The notes beneath the pieces are model-generated. The model worked only from the letters and a program-made list of their open reading frames with translations, was not told the DNA's origin and searched no databases. Made by a program: the position numbers and the translations under genes. Below, in pieces: positions 33,829 through 40,616 of a DNA stretch of 44,108 nucleotides. Numbering within the stretch: position 1 is the stretch's first letter; the number at the start of each line of letters is the position of its first letter. This DNA comes from Candidatus Saccharibacteria bacterium UBA6575. Its GTDB lineage: Bacteria > Patescibacteriota > Saccharimonadia > Saccharimonadales > Saccharimonadaceae. The stretch covers positions 1,004-45,111 of the forward strand of contig DJJF01000015.1 of the NCBI GenBank assembly GCA_002434005.1, given 5' to 3'.

Positions 33829-34244
33829 GATTGATTTGACGGAAGCGCATAACCTTCTTCAAGATAGTCAACTTCGATTTCTGGGTTCACTGCTCCCTCA
33901 GCGATAACGTGTGTTTTTAATGCATCTACACATAGCTCCTGGAAATTGATTGGAGTTTCTCCAAGCTCGTGTATTTTTTCGGTAATCAATGCTTCACGCT
34001 TTGAAAGTCGCCTCATGCGCTTTGATCTGCCTCTGGCGTACCGCTTCTTTTCATTTGGTGTCCGCGGTTCTTTTGTTACTACGAAAAGCTCTGGGTGCTC
34101 TTTTCGGACCTCTTTTTCGGCGCGCGCTCGCTGATCGAGCATTGCATGAATCGAAGGTGATAGTCGATCGGTAAACCTTTGGATTGAACCGATAATCTCG
34201 CTACTCGCATGAGTAGGGATGCCTGGGATGTACTCTTCTGACAT
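33825..34244 (-). CDS. Highly charged small protein, unknown
   Basis: 139 residues, no membrane segment, with a Lys/Arg-rich helical centre (RTPNEKKRYARGRSKRMRRL). No family recognised. The minus-strand promoter TTGTCA-17-TACAAT ends 6 bases before the ATG, giving a leaderless mRNA. It overlaps the stop codon of the YdeI-like gene. Confidence 0.68.
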   Translation of the reverse strand: MSEEYIPGIPTHASSEIIGSIQRFTDRLSPSIHAMLDQRARAEKEVRKEHPELFVVTKEPRTPNEKKRYARGRSKRMRRLSKREALITEKIHELGETPINFQELCVDALKTHVIAEGAVNPEIEVDYLEEGYALPSNQS

Positions 34245-34250
34245 AGGGCG

Positions 34251-34279
34251 ATTGTAGGAGTGTACTCACATTGTGACAA
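34251..34279 (-). promoter_or_regulatory. Leaderless promoter for the 139-aa gene
   Basis: Minus strand TTGTCA (34274-34279), 17-bp spacer, TACAAT (34251-34256), then 6 bases to the ATG at 34244. Confidence 0.78.
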
Positions 34280-34333
34280 GCATGACCGGATTACCGCAAG
34301 TAAGCTGCTTGCCTAAACCTGAATGAACACTAA

Positions 34334-34366
34334 GAAAAACGAGCCACCATAAGGTGACTCATTTTT
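34334..34366 (-). terminator. tRNA-Asp terminator
   Basis: On the minus strand GAGTCACC, loop TTAT, GGTGGCTC then GTTTTTC, immediately after the tRNA end. Confidence 0.85.
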
Positions 34367-34368
34367 CT

Positions 34369-34444
34369 TGGCGCGCTCGACCGGATTTGAACCGGCGATC
34401 TCCTCCGTGACAGGGAGGCGTGATAACCCCTTCACTACGAGCGC
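34369..34444 (-). tRNA. tRNA-Asp(GTC)
   Basis: Acceptor GCGCTCG/CGAGCGC, anticodon stem CCTCC/GGAGG with loop CTGTCAC, T-arm CCGG-TTCAAAT-CCGG core, discriminator G as expected for Asp, encoded CCA. Confidence 0.95.
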
Positions 34445-34542
34445 ACGAGTTTTCGACTCCACGTACTATAGCAAAATTCCACCCCTGGTGCAACCGCTCA
34501 TAGGCAGCTATTTTCGGGTGTAGAAATAGGGAAGTGAAATGG

Positions 34543-34548
34543 TATACT
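34543..34548 (+). promoter_or_regulatory. -10 box for tRNA-Thr
   Basis: TATACT about 30 bases upstream of the tRNA; no good -35 at the right distance. Confidence 0.5.
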
Positions 34549-34577
34549 TAACAGGTACTAGCAGGCAAGTTGAATAC

Positions 34578-34653
34578 GCCGCTATAGCTCAGCTGGTAGA
34601 GCGGCGCTTTCGTAAAGCGTAGGTCTCCGGTTCAAATCCGGATAGCGGCTCCA
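34578..34653 (+). tRNA. tRNA-Thr(CGT)
   Basis: Acceptor GCCGCTA/TAGCGGC, D-stem GCTC/GAGC, anticodon loop TTCGTAA (anticodon CGT), T-arm TCCGG-TTCAAAT-CCGGA, discriminator T, encoded CCA. The next ORF starts 7 bases after the CCA. The T discriminator matches the T-box sequence in the thrS leader. Confidence 0.95.
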
Positions 34654-34660
34654 CATTGTA

Positions 34661-35038
34661 ATGAAACATATTTTTCAAACCACACTCAAACAAATTCTCG
34701 CCGACAGGCCTGTATTGCTATTACTATTTGGCCTACTGATCGGGGGCGTGGCATACATTATGTATGTTGCATTTAATCTAAACGCAAGCGACCTGCAGCT
34801 TGCCACTCGTTATACCTCGTTTGGCGAAACACATTTCTATCGTGAAAAATGGTGGTACCTGCTAAGCTTCGTTGGCTTTGGCATGCTGTTCATTATTGCC
34901 CACATAACAATGCTCGCAAAGCTCCATGCGATCGGCCTGCGCCAGCTTGCGGTAGCATTTGCATGGCTATCGCTTATCGTGCTCGTACTGATGTTTGTCT
35001 ACACGTATGCGGTCTTAGGCATCGCGTATCTGAATTAG
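34661..35038 (+). CDS. Small four-helix-type membrane protein, unknown
   Basis: 125 residues with three transmembrane helices (~17-38, ~66-86, ~93-118). It begins 7 bases after the tRNA-Thr CCA end, with no Shine-Dalgarno and no separate promoter, so its mRNA is likely generated by 3' processing of a tRNA-mRNA transcript. It is 3 bases upstream of the glycosyltransferase gene and presumably partners it. No family recognised. Confidence 0.72.
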   Translation: MKHIFQTTLKQILADRPVLLLLFGLLIGGVAYIMYVAFNLNASDLQLATRYTSFGETHFYREKWWYLLSFVGFGMLFIIAHITMLAKLHAIGLRQLAVAFAWLSLIVLVLMFVYTYAVLGIAYLN

Positions 35039-35041
35039 CGT

Positions 35042-36682
35042 ATGATAAATCTCGAAATCCCCCTAAAAAATCGTTCACGTAGCTATCGGTTCTTTGAAAT
35101 GGTCCCGGGGCTCGTAAGCTGGGGTTCGATCATTCTGCTGATAGTACTGAGTTTACTGAATCCAATCTTGGCGAGTATCTATGTTTTGGCGTTCATCGCT
35201 ACGCTGCTTGTAAAGGCATCCGGCATTGCATACCACACGCTTATTGGGTCGATGCGCATTGAAAAAGCGCAAAAAATCGATTGGCATGGGCGACTTATGG
35301 ATTTAAAAGATCCTGAGGCGGCGTATTCTCGCGTGAATTCCAGCCGAACGCGCGAACTGGGTGAAAAAGCACACGCTGAGAACCTGCGCCTTATGGCGGC
35401 AGCACCGAATACGTATCCAAAGCCGAACGATATTTACCACGCGGTCATTATTCCTACCTACAATGAGCCGTATGAAGTTACTCAGCCAACTATAGAAGCG
35501 ATCATAAACGGAACGTTCGACCCAAAGCAGATCATATTGGTGATCGCATACGAAGAGCGGGGTGGCAACGCGGTTGAAGGTACCGTTAAGCAGCTACGCG
35601 ATGAGTACGCGCATCGCTTTAAGGCGCTCGAAATCATTAAGCACCCTAAAGACCTGCCAGATGAAGTAGTTGGTAAAGGGGGTAACATTACCTACGCCGG
35701 TCAGTTCCTCGAAAAATGGCTGACAAAACAAAAGATCGATATCAAAAACGTCATCGTGACGACGCTTGATAGCGATAACCGTCCGCACCCAACCTATTTT
35801 GATTACGTTGCCTATGAATTCATTGTGCACGACGACCGTAAGCACCTAGCATTCCAGCCAGTCTCGCTATTCCTGAATAATATCTGGGATGTACCGGCGC
35901 CAATGCGCGTTGTTGCTACCGGTAACTCATTCTGGAATATTATCTCGAGCATGCGGCCGCACACGTTGCGCAACTTTGCGGCTCACTCCCAGCCTATGGA
36001 AGCGTTAGTAGAAATGGGCTTTTGGAGCAAGCGTACGATTGTGGAGGATGGCCATCAATACTGGCGCAGTTGGTTCTACTTTGGCGGACGCTACGAAGTT
36101 ATTCCTATCTATGTACCGATTTACCAAGATGCCGTACTCAGTGACACATATATGAAAACTCTCAAGGCGCAGTTCGTACAGCTTCGCCGTTGGGCATATG
36201 GAGCGAGTGATGTGCCGTATGTAGCAACCAGGGTATTTACTCGTAAGCGCAATGTGCCGTTTTGGGCAGGGTTCACGCGCTTTATGCGACTACTCGACGG
36301 GCATGTAACATTAGCCTGCGTGTCGATCATTGTCACATTCGGCGGTTTCGCACCGCTTTTCATTAATCCAGAAGCGTCACGCTCCGTCGCAGCCAATCAG
36401 TTACCGGAAGTTTTGAGCGTACTACAGCGTGTTGCCATGATTGGACTGTTCATTACCATATTCCTGGCATTTAAGATGCTGCCGCCGCGCCCAGCCCGCT
36501 ATAAGCGTCGTCGTAACTTTGGCATGGTAGCGCAGTGGCTCCTCATGCCATTTATTGCTATAGGATACAATGCCGCCGCCGCATTCTACTCGCAAACCCG
36601 GCTAATGTTTGGCCGCTATCTCGATAAGTTCGATGTCACTGACAAAGCGACAGTCGAAACGATCGACGCTAAAAAAAGCTAA
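35042..36682 (+). CDS. Membrane glycosyltransferase, family 2
   Basis: 546 residues. Two N-terminal helices (~22-42, ~45-65), then a GT-A domain: HAVIIPTYNEPYEV (nucleotide-sugar binding), TTLDSDNRPHP (DXD-type metal site), IVEDGHQYWRSW (ED catalytic base) and QLRRWAYGASD (Q/RXXRW-like acceptor motif), followed by three to four C-terminal helices (~420-530). This is the architecture of processive synthases that make and export polysaccharide through the membrane (cellulose/hyaluronan-synthase-like), but the product cannot be named. Possibly capsule or envelope glycan. Confidence 0.88.
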   Translation: MINLEIPLKNRSRSYRFFEMVPGLVSWGSIILLIVLSLLNPILASIYVLAFIATLLVKASGIAYHTLIGSMRIEKAQKIDWHGRLMDLKDPEAAYSRVNSSRTRELGEKAHAENLRLMAAAPNTYPKPNDIYHAVIIPTYNEPYEVTQPTIEAIINGTFDPKQIILVIAYEERGGNAVEGTVKQLRDEYAHRFKALEIIKHPKDLPDEVVGKGGNITYAGQFLEKWLTKQKIDIKNVIVTTLDSDNRPHPTYFDYVAYEFIVHDDRKHLAFQPVSLFLNNIWDVPAPMRVVATGNSFWNIISSMRPHTLRNFAAHSQPMEALVEMGFWSKRTIVEDGHQYWRSWFYFGGRYEVIPIYVPIYQDAVLSDTYMKTLKAQFVQLRRWAYGASDVPYVATRVFTRKRNVPFWAGFTRFMRLLDGHVTLACVSIIVTFGGFAPLFINPEASRSVAANQLPEVLSVLQRVAMIGLFITIFLAFKMLPPRPARYKRRRNFGMVAQWLLMPFIAIGYNAAAAFYSQTRLMFGRYLDKFDVTDKATVETIDAKKS

Positions 36683-36692
36683 TGTATACGTA

Positions 36693-36721
36693 TTGACCAA
36701 GGACTGTAAAAGGGTTATAAT
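36693..36721 (+). promoter_or_regulatory. Consensus promoter of the structured RNA
   Basis: TTGACC (36693-36698), 17-bp spacer, TATAAT (36716-36721): one of the best promoters in the window. Start expected near 36728. No ribosome-binding site or credible ORF follows. Confidence 0.88.
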
Positions 36722-36727
36722 ACTAAT

Positions 36728-37226
36728 TAACCTTGAGGTGGCTCGTGCTGGTCATGGTACCTCGCGCCGGCTTCGTGCCGTCGCATCGGTCATTTTCGAG
36801 GTTTGAGAGGGTGGTAGTCCAACTACTGCCACAGGAATCCGCTCCACCTTGGTGGTTCGGACATCAGGAAACAAAGTGGCTACACGATACGCGAGGCGCG
36901 GAAGATTTAGGTACGGCCACTACCTAAAAAAGATGATCTCATCTTTCGTCCCTCGACCGCGTGCAGACGGCCCATTCTGCACAAGCTCCTCCCATGCCCC
37001 CGGGAGGAAAGTCCTCGGTTCCGCCGCTCTAAGCGCGCGGCCCCCACCGCGAACGACCGCCGCGCGCGCGTCCATCGCCAGCGGCGGAACCGGGGCACTA
37101 AGCACCGATCTCTCCAGGGGATCGGGAAGATGGGACATCAGGGTGTCCCACTATCAGGCCCTGGCGTGGTCGACTAGCTCAGTTCACACTGACACAGTCG
37201 TCTACGCCAGGGCAATTTTTCTTTTT
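36728..37226 (+). ncRNA. ~490-nt structured noncoding RNA, family unassigned
   Basis: Bounded by a near-consensus promoter and a strong terminator, with a chain of hairpins: GAGGT/ACCTC (36735-36763), CGGC-TTCGT-GCCG inside GCG/CGC (~36765-36785), GTGG/CCAC (~36811-36832), CCG/CCAC-GTGG/CGG (~36839-36859), TTTAGGTA/TACCTAAA (36906-36928), AAAGATG/CATCTTT (36929-36946), GTGCAGA/TCTGCAC (36961-36982), CCTCCC/GGGAGG (36988-37007), a 16-bp stem 37012-37027/37080-37095, CCGATC/GATCGG (~37104-37125) and TGGGACA/TGTCCCA (37131-37150). The segment GGGAGGAAAGTCC at 37002-37014 equals the RNase P RNA conserved region I, but the order and the other conserved regions do not fit a normal rnpB. ORFs here are incidental. 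Confidence 0.72.
37159..37226 (+). terminator. Terminator of the structured RNA
   Basis: CCCTGGCGTGGTCGAC (37159-37174) pairs over ~15 of 16 bases with 37197-37212, a long-armed hairpin, followed by AATTTTTCTTTTT. Confidence 0.9.
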
Positions 37227-37233
37227 AGGTGCT

Positions 37234-37698
37234 TTATCGGATACTTGGCCGGCCACGCCGGTTTCGCGTTATTTCCACAAGGCCATGGCCGGCAGCATAT
37301 TGCAGGGCAGCCAGCTCATCAAATCGCTTTAAAACATGATGTGTTGTGGCTGCTATGTCATCAGCGCTCGGTGTGCGCACTTGACTGATCAGTAACTGTT
37401 CTACTGTTTCGGCAAGTGAAAGGGAGTGTAGTTGCCGAGCTACTGCGTCATGGGAAAAGCTAGCGGCAATACTAAGAGTTAGCTTACTGAGCGAGAATGG
37501 GGCACTCGATTCTGGGCTCTTGCGCGGCCCATAATGAATGGATATCGAGTCATCTAACGCTGGTTTTTCGTACGTCGTAAAAGTTTTACCACAGCTTGGG
37601 TTCAAGCATTGTCTCCGCCGCCAGGTTCCGGCACTTTTTTTATGGGGCCGACTATTAGCAACCTTCGTTTTCGCGTGGAAACAATTAACACAAATCAT
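37234..37698 (-). CDS. nrdR: NrdR-like transcriptional repressor, divergent
   Basis: 154 residues, the normal NrdR length. The zinc ribbon is clear: CVNCFHAKTKVANSR ... RRRQCLNPSCGKTFTTYEK (CxxC plus CxxxxC; one residue is inserted in the second pair compared with the usual CxxC). The following ATP-cone is poorly conserved: the usual KKDGRREPF region reads SIHYGPRKSPESSAPF. NrdR represses ribonucleotide reductase genes in response to (d)ATP. A 16-bp inverted-repeat-like site (TGTC...GACA around ATATAT) overlaps the start codon and may be an autoregulatory box. Symbol assigned on the zinc ribbon and length; the ATP-cone is uncertain. Confidence 0.75.
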   Translation of the reverse strand: MICVNCFHAKTKVANSRPHKKSAGTWRRRQCLNPSCGKTFTTYEKPALDDSISIHYGPRKSPESSAPFSLSKLTLSIAASFSHDAVARQLHSLSLAETVEQLLISQVRTPSADDIAATTHHVLKRFDELAALQYAAGHGLVEITRNRRGRPSIR

Positions 37699-37732
37699 GT
37701 CTATATATTGACATACAGCTATTGAAATAGCT
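37698..37732. promoter_or_regulatory. Candidate operator(s) of nrdR
   Basis: TGTCTATATATTGACA (37698-37713) has the length and ATATAT core of NrdR boxes, with TGTC/GACA flanks rather than ACAC/GTGT. A second inverted repeat AGCTATT-GA-AATAGCT lies at 37717-37732. Both sit where the nrdR promoter must be. Confidence 0.45.
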
Positions 37733-37763
37733 AGTGGAAAACGTAAGTGGAATAGTGGGAAAA

Positions 37764-37799
37764 CTAAAAAAGAAGATCGCCGCTAGCTAAGCGGCGATC
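37764..37799 (-). terminator. Terminator of the 41-aa gene
   Basis: GATCGCCGCT (37775-37784) and AGCGGCGATC (37790-37799) form a perfect 10-bp stem; on the minus strand it is followed by TTCTTTTTTAG. Confidence 0.88.
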
Positions 37800-37834
37800 G
37801 GATAGATGTCGATGTGACAGGGAAGAAGTATATC

Positions 37835-37960
37835 TTACTTCTTTGAAGCGACGTATTCTTTACGAGCTTCGGCCCAGGTCTTGTTCAGCTCGAACCCTAG
37901 GTTGAACTGGTCAAGTTTTGATGGTTTTTGGTTTTGGGGGGTGAGTTGCTTTGTACTCAT
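37835..37960 (-). CDS. 41-aa small protein, leaderless, unknown
   Basis: Starts ATG at 37960, stops TAA at 37835. The sequence begins MSTKQLTPQNQKPSKLDQFN and continues LGFELNKTWAEARKEYVASK-K: a Pro/Gln/Lys-rich first half and a basic amphipathic helix. It is below usual ORF cut-offs but strongly supported: a TTGACA-17-TAATAT promoter ends exactly 6 bases before the ATG, the spacing seen at several other leaderless starts here, and a perfect terminator lies 36 bases after the stop. No family recognised. Solo transcription with a near-perfect promoter suggests high expression, for example of a small nucleic-acid- or ribosome-associated protein (guess). Confidence 0.8.
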   Translation of the reverse strand: MSTKQLTPQNQKPSKLDQFNLGFELNKTWAEARKEYVASKK

Positions 37961-37966
37961 ATTCTC

Positions 37967-37995
37967 ATATTAGCATAAGCAATAAAAAATGTCAA
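37967..37995 (-). promoter_or_regulatory. Consensus leaderless promoter of the 41-aa gene
   Basis: Minus strand TTGACA (37990-37995), 17-bp spacer, TAATAT (37967-37972), 6 bases to the ATG. Confidence 0.88.
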
Positions 37996-38093
37996 TAGAA
38001 CATAGAGCATACGTATATATCACGAAGGGTATATGAAAAGGGTAAATCAATCGTTTTGGGTAGTGGAAAAGTGGCGGGGAAATGTGGAGTAAT

Positions 38094-38123
38094 AAAATTG
38101 TCGACCTAGTGGTCGACAATTTT
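38094..38123 (-). terminator. tRNA-Val terminator
   Basis: AAAATTGTCGACC (38094-38106), loop TAGT, then its perfect 13-bp complement at 38111-38123; the ending T/A tract works on the minus strand just after the tRNA. Confidence 0.88.
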
Positions 38124-38126
38124 GCT

Positions 38127-38203
38127 TGGTGGGCGATAGAGGATTCGAACCTCTCACCTCCTCAACGTCAATGAGGCGCTCTAGCCAAATGAGCTAATCA
38201 CCC
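38127..38203 (-). tRNA. tRNA-Val(GAC)
   Basis: Acceptor GGGTGAT/ATCGCCC, D-stem GCTC/GAGC, anticodon stem CCTCA/TGAGG with loop TTGACGT, T-arm GAGAGG-TTCGAAT-CCTC, discriminator A, encoded CCA. Confidence 0.95.
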
Positions 38204-38245
38204 AAGATGTAAGACTCATACGATTTTAACAAACAGGGGCGGGGG

Positions 38246-38275
38246 TTGCAATAATCAGGGGTAGGAGAATAGAAT
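38246..38275 (+). promoter_or_regulatory. Promoter of the thrS operon
   Basis: TTGCAA (38246-38251), 18-bp spacer, TAGAAT (38270-38275). Start near 38282, giving a ~175-nt structured leader. Confidence 0.6.
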
Positions 38276-38281
38276 ATAACT

Positions 38282-38440
38282 TGAATGATGACGCGGCGTA
38301 ACGACCCGCAGAGTTCCGTAGGAGCGATCGCAGACGAACGATATCGAACGCGGTAATAGAAATAGCCAAGGTGGAACCTCCGGAGACGGACCGAGGCACG
38401 TGGATCAGATATTCTGATTATGCACGTGTCTATTTTTATA
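38282..38440 (+). promoter_or_regulatory. Probable threonine T-box leader of thrS
   Basis: The core GGTGGAACC at 38370-38378 matches the T-box consensus GGTGGNACC. The variable base gives TGGA, which pairs with the UCCA end of tRNA-Thr as seen in the window (discriminator T). It is followed by a CCG-GAGA-CGG hairpin and a terminator-like stem (CACGTG...ATCAGA-TAT-TCTGAT...CACGTG, 38397-38428) with TCTATTTTTATA. Upstream, a GCGG/CCGC stem-loop (about 38293-38309) holds ACC, a possible Thr specifier. Uncharged tRNA-Thr would favour read-through. Stem I is short and I could not confirm its other motifs. Confidence 0.6.
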
Positions 38441-38457
38441 ATCAAAAGGAGAGTTCC

Positions 38458-38808
38458 GTGAAATACCGTACCGTAACTGTAGTCGCAATTCTGGTAGCCG
38501 TTGTTGCCGCGGTTGGGCTAAACTTGATCAGCTATAGGGTGACCGACGGAAGTAGTGGAATAACGGTATTCGATGGGCAAGAGCAGGTTAAACCTGTGCC
38601 CGAATATTGTATTGCGGCCGGCGACAGCATTGGCCAAGGGCTGCGCGGTATGCCATTTACGAATCTTATAGATAAAGACGACTGCAAAGGAAACGATGTA
38701 TCGTACCCGGTCTCATATCTGCTGAACGCGCTGGTGGCGTTCGTGGGAGTAGGAGTTTTAGCGGCGGCGTATATGGCAATTACACGAACAAAGGGGAATC
38801 GAGTATGA
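38458..38808 (+). CDS. Small two-helix membrane protein upstream of thrS
   Basis: 116 residues from the GTG at 38458, set by the AAAAGGAG ribosome-binding site; upstream codons in this frame belong to the T-box leader. Transmembrane helices at ~6-25 and ~88-108, with an outer loop containing two Cys (EYCIAAGD and DDCKGN) likely forming a disulfide. No family recognised. It overlaps thrS by ATGA and shares its leader, so it should be controlled by threonyl-tRNA charging; why is unclear. Confidence 0.75.
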   Translation: MKYRTVTVVAILVAVVAAVGLNLISYRVTDGSSGITVFDGQEQVKPVPEYCIAAGDSIGQGLRGMPFTNLIDKDDCKGNDVSYPVSYLLNALVAFVGVGVLAAAYMAITRTKGNRV

Positions 38809-40616
38809 ACGACGAACAAGTATATGCCATGCGCCATAGCTTGGCACATATCACCGCCACTGGGGTAAAGAAACTATGGCCGCACGCCAAATTCGGTGTT
38901 GGCCCAGTGGTTGAAAACGGATTTTATTACGATATCGACTTAGGCGACGTGAAAATATCCGAATCTGATTTTAAGAAGATTGAAAAAGAAATGCGCACCG
39001 TAATCAATCGCGATGAGCTATTCGAACACTCCACTATGCCGATTGATCAGGCGATCGCATGGGCCAACGACAATGACCAGCCATACAAATCGGAGCTACT
39101 CAACGATTTGAAGCGGAGTGGGACTACGGTCGCTAGCGATCTAGACGCCAGTGAAATGGGAACGATCGCCGAAGGAGATGCAGCCTTAGACCATGTTGGA
39201 TTCTACACAAATGGCGACTTTACCGACTTGTGTCGCGGGCCACATGTCGAGAGCACTGGCAAAGTAGGCGCATTCAAATTGATGCGCGTAGCCGGAGCCT
39301 ACTGGCGCGGAAACGAGAAGAATCCACAGATGCAGCGACTCTACGGCGTGGCGTTCGCGACTCAAGAAGAGCTCGATGCTCACCTTGAAATGCTCGAGCA
39401 GGCGAAGGCACGTGATCACCGTAAGCTAGGTAAGGATCTTGATCTCTATACCACCAGCAACCTGGTGGGTGCAGGACTGCCGCTGTTTACTCCACGCGGA
39501 ACAGTACTTCGTGATGTTGTCGCGGGGCTTTCTAACCAGCTCCGCCAGCAAAAGGGATTCACTAAAGTGTGGACTCCACATATCACTAAACAGGATCTAT
39601 ATGAAGCGTCTGGCCACTGGGCAAAGTTTGGTGATGAGCTATTCCTCGTAACCAGCCAGGAAACTAGCGACAAAATGGCACTAAAACCGATGAACTGCCC
39701 ACACCATACGCAAATTTTTGCATCACAACCACGTAGTTACCGAGATATGCCTGTGCGGTATCTCGAAACCACTACGGATTACCGTGATGAGAAGACGGGT
39801 GAACTAGGTGGACTTAATCGCGTGCGTTCGCTCACGCAAGACGACAGCCATGTGTTTGCGCGGCCAGACCAGATCGAGCAAGAAATCGACGGCTTATTGG
39901 CAAGCGCACGTGAACTCTATGAAACGATTGGGATGAAACTCCGTGTACGCCTGAGCTACCGTGATGATTCAGACGCGTATCTTGGCGAGCGAGAACTGTG
40001 GGACTCAGCCCAGGCACAGCTCAAGACCGCTGTTGAAAAGAACCAGCTGGAGGACTTTGAGCAAGATGGCGAAGCCGCGTTCTACGGCCCTAAGATCGAC
40101 TTTATGGCAACCGATGCGATCGGGCGTGAGCACCAAGTGGCAACCGTGCAACTCGATTTTGTGCAGCCTGAACGATTTAAGCTACAATACACCGATCAGG
40201 ACGGAAACTTCCAGACTCCGGTTATGATTCACTGCGCGCTGCTCGGGAGCATTGAGCGTTTCCTAAGCGTGTTTATTGAACATACCGGGGGTTGGTTCCC
40301 CTTATGGGCTGCTCCTGAGCAAATCCGGATTCTAACAATCAACGATACTGTGCTCGACTATGTTGAAGAGATCGAAGCAATGCTTGCGGACACAGTCTTG
40401 ATGCAACCAGTGAAATATAACGAGCTACGTTTTGCACGCGATGATCGTAACGAATCTCTCGGTAAGAAGATTCGTGAAGCCACTGGCATGAAGATTCCCG
40501 TGCAGCTGATTGTTGGGCCAAAGGACAAGGAATCTCGTGAAGTGAGTGTGCGCACCCAAGGTGGAGAAGAGAAGATTGCGCTCAACAACCTTACAGACTA
40601 CTTACGGAGCCTATAA
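38805..40616 (+). CDS. thrS: Threonyl-tRNA synthetase lacking the TGS domain
   Basis: 603 residues; it starts directly at the editing domain (MRHSLAH), whereas E. coli ThrRS carries a ~60-residue TGS domain first. Editing residues are kept: HSLAH and DLCRGPH. Catalytic core: KPMNCPHH (Zn Cys), RVRSLTQDDSHVF (Zn His), MIHCALLGSIERF (Zn His), and a C-terminal anticodon-binding domain (~510-603). It charges tRNA-Thr and clears Ser-tRNA-Thr. Coupled to the preceding membrane gene (ATGA) and to the following HAD gene (zero gap), all under the T-box leader. Confidence 0.96.
   Translation: MNDEQVYAMRHSLAHITATGVKKLWPHAKFGVGPVVENGFYYDIDLGDVKISESDFKKIEKEMRTVINRDELFEHSTMPIDQAIAWANDNDQPYKSELLNDLKRSGTTVASDLDASEMGTIAEGDAALDHVGFYTNGDFTDLCRGPHVESTGKVGAFKLMRVAGAYWRGNEKNPQMQRLYGVAFATQEELDAHLEMLEQAKARDHRKLGKDLDLYTTSNLVGAGLPLFTPRGTVLRDVVAGLSNQLRQQKGFTKVWTPHITKQDLYEASGHWAKFGDELFLVTSQETSDKMALKPMNCPHHTQIFASQPRSYRDMPVRYLETTTDYRDEKTGELGGLNRVRSLTQDDSHVFARPDQIEQEIDGLLASARELYETIGMKLRVRLSYRDDSDAYLGERELWDSAQAQLKTAVEKNQLEDFEQDGEAAFYGPKIDFMATDAIGREHQVATVQLDFVQPERFKLQYTDQDGNFQTPVMIHCALLGSIERFLSVFIEHTGGWFPLWAAPEQIRILTINDTVLDYVEEIEAMLADTVLMQPVKYNELRFARDDRNESLGKKIREATGMKIPVQLIVGPKDKESREVSVRTQGGEEKIALNNLTDYLRSL

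Noticed and set aside
36849..37388. 179-aa ORF and antisense ORFs over the structured RNA
   Set aside because: They run through hairpins, a terminator and into nrdR, have no ribosome-binding site and no protein-like composition.
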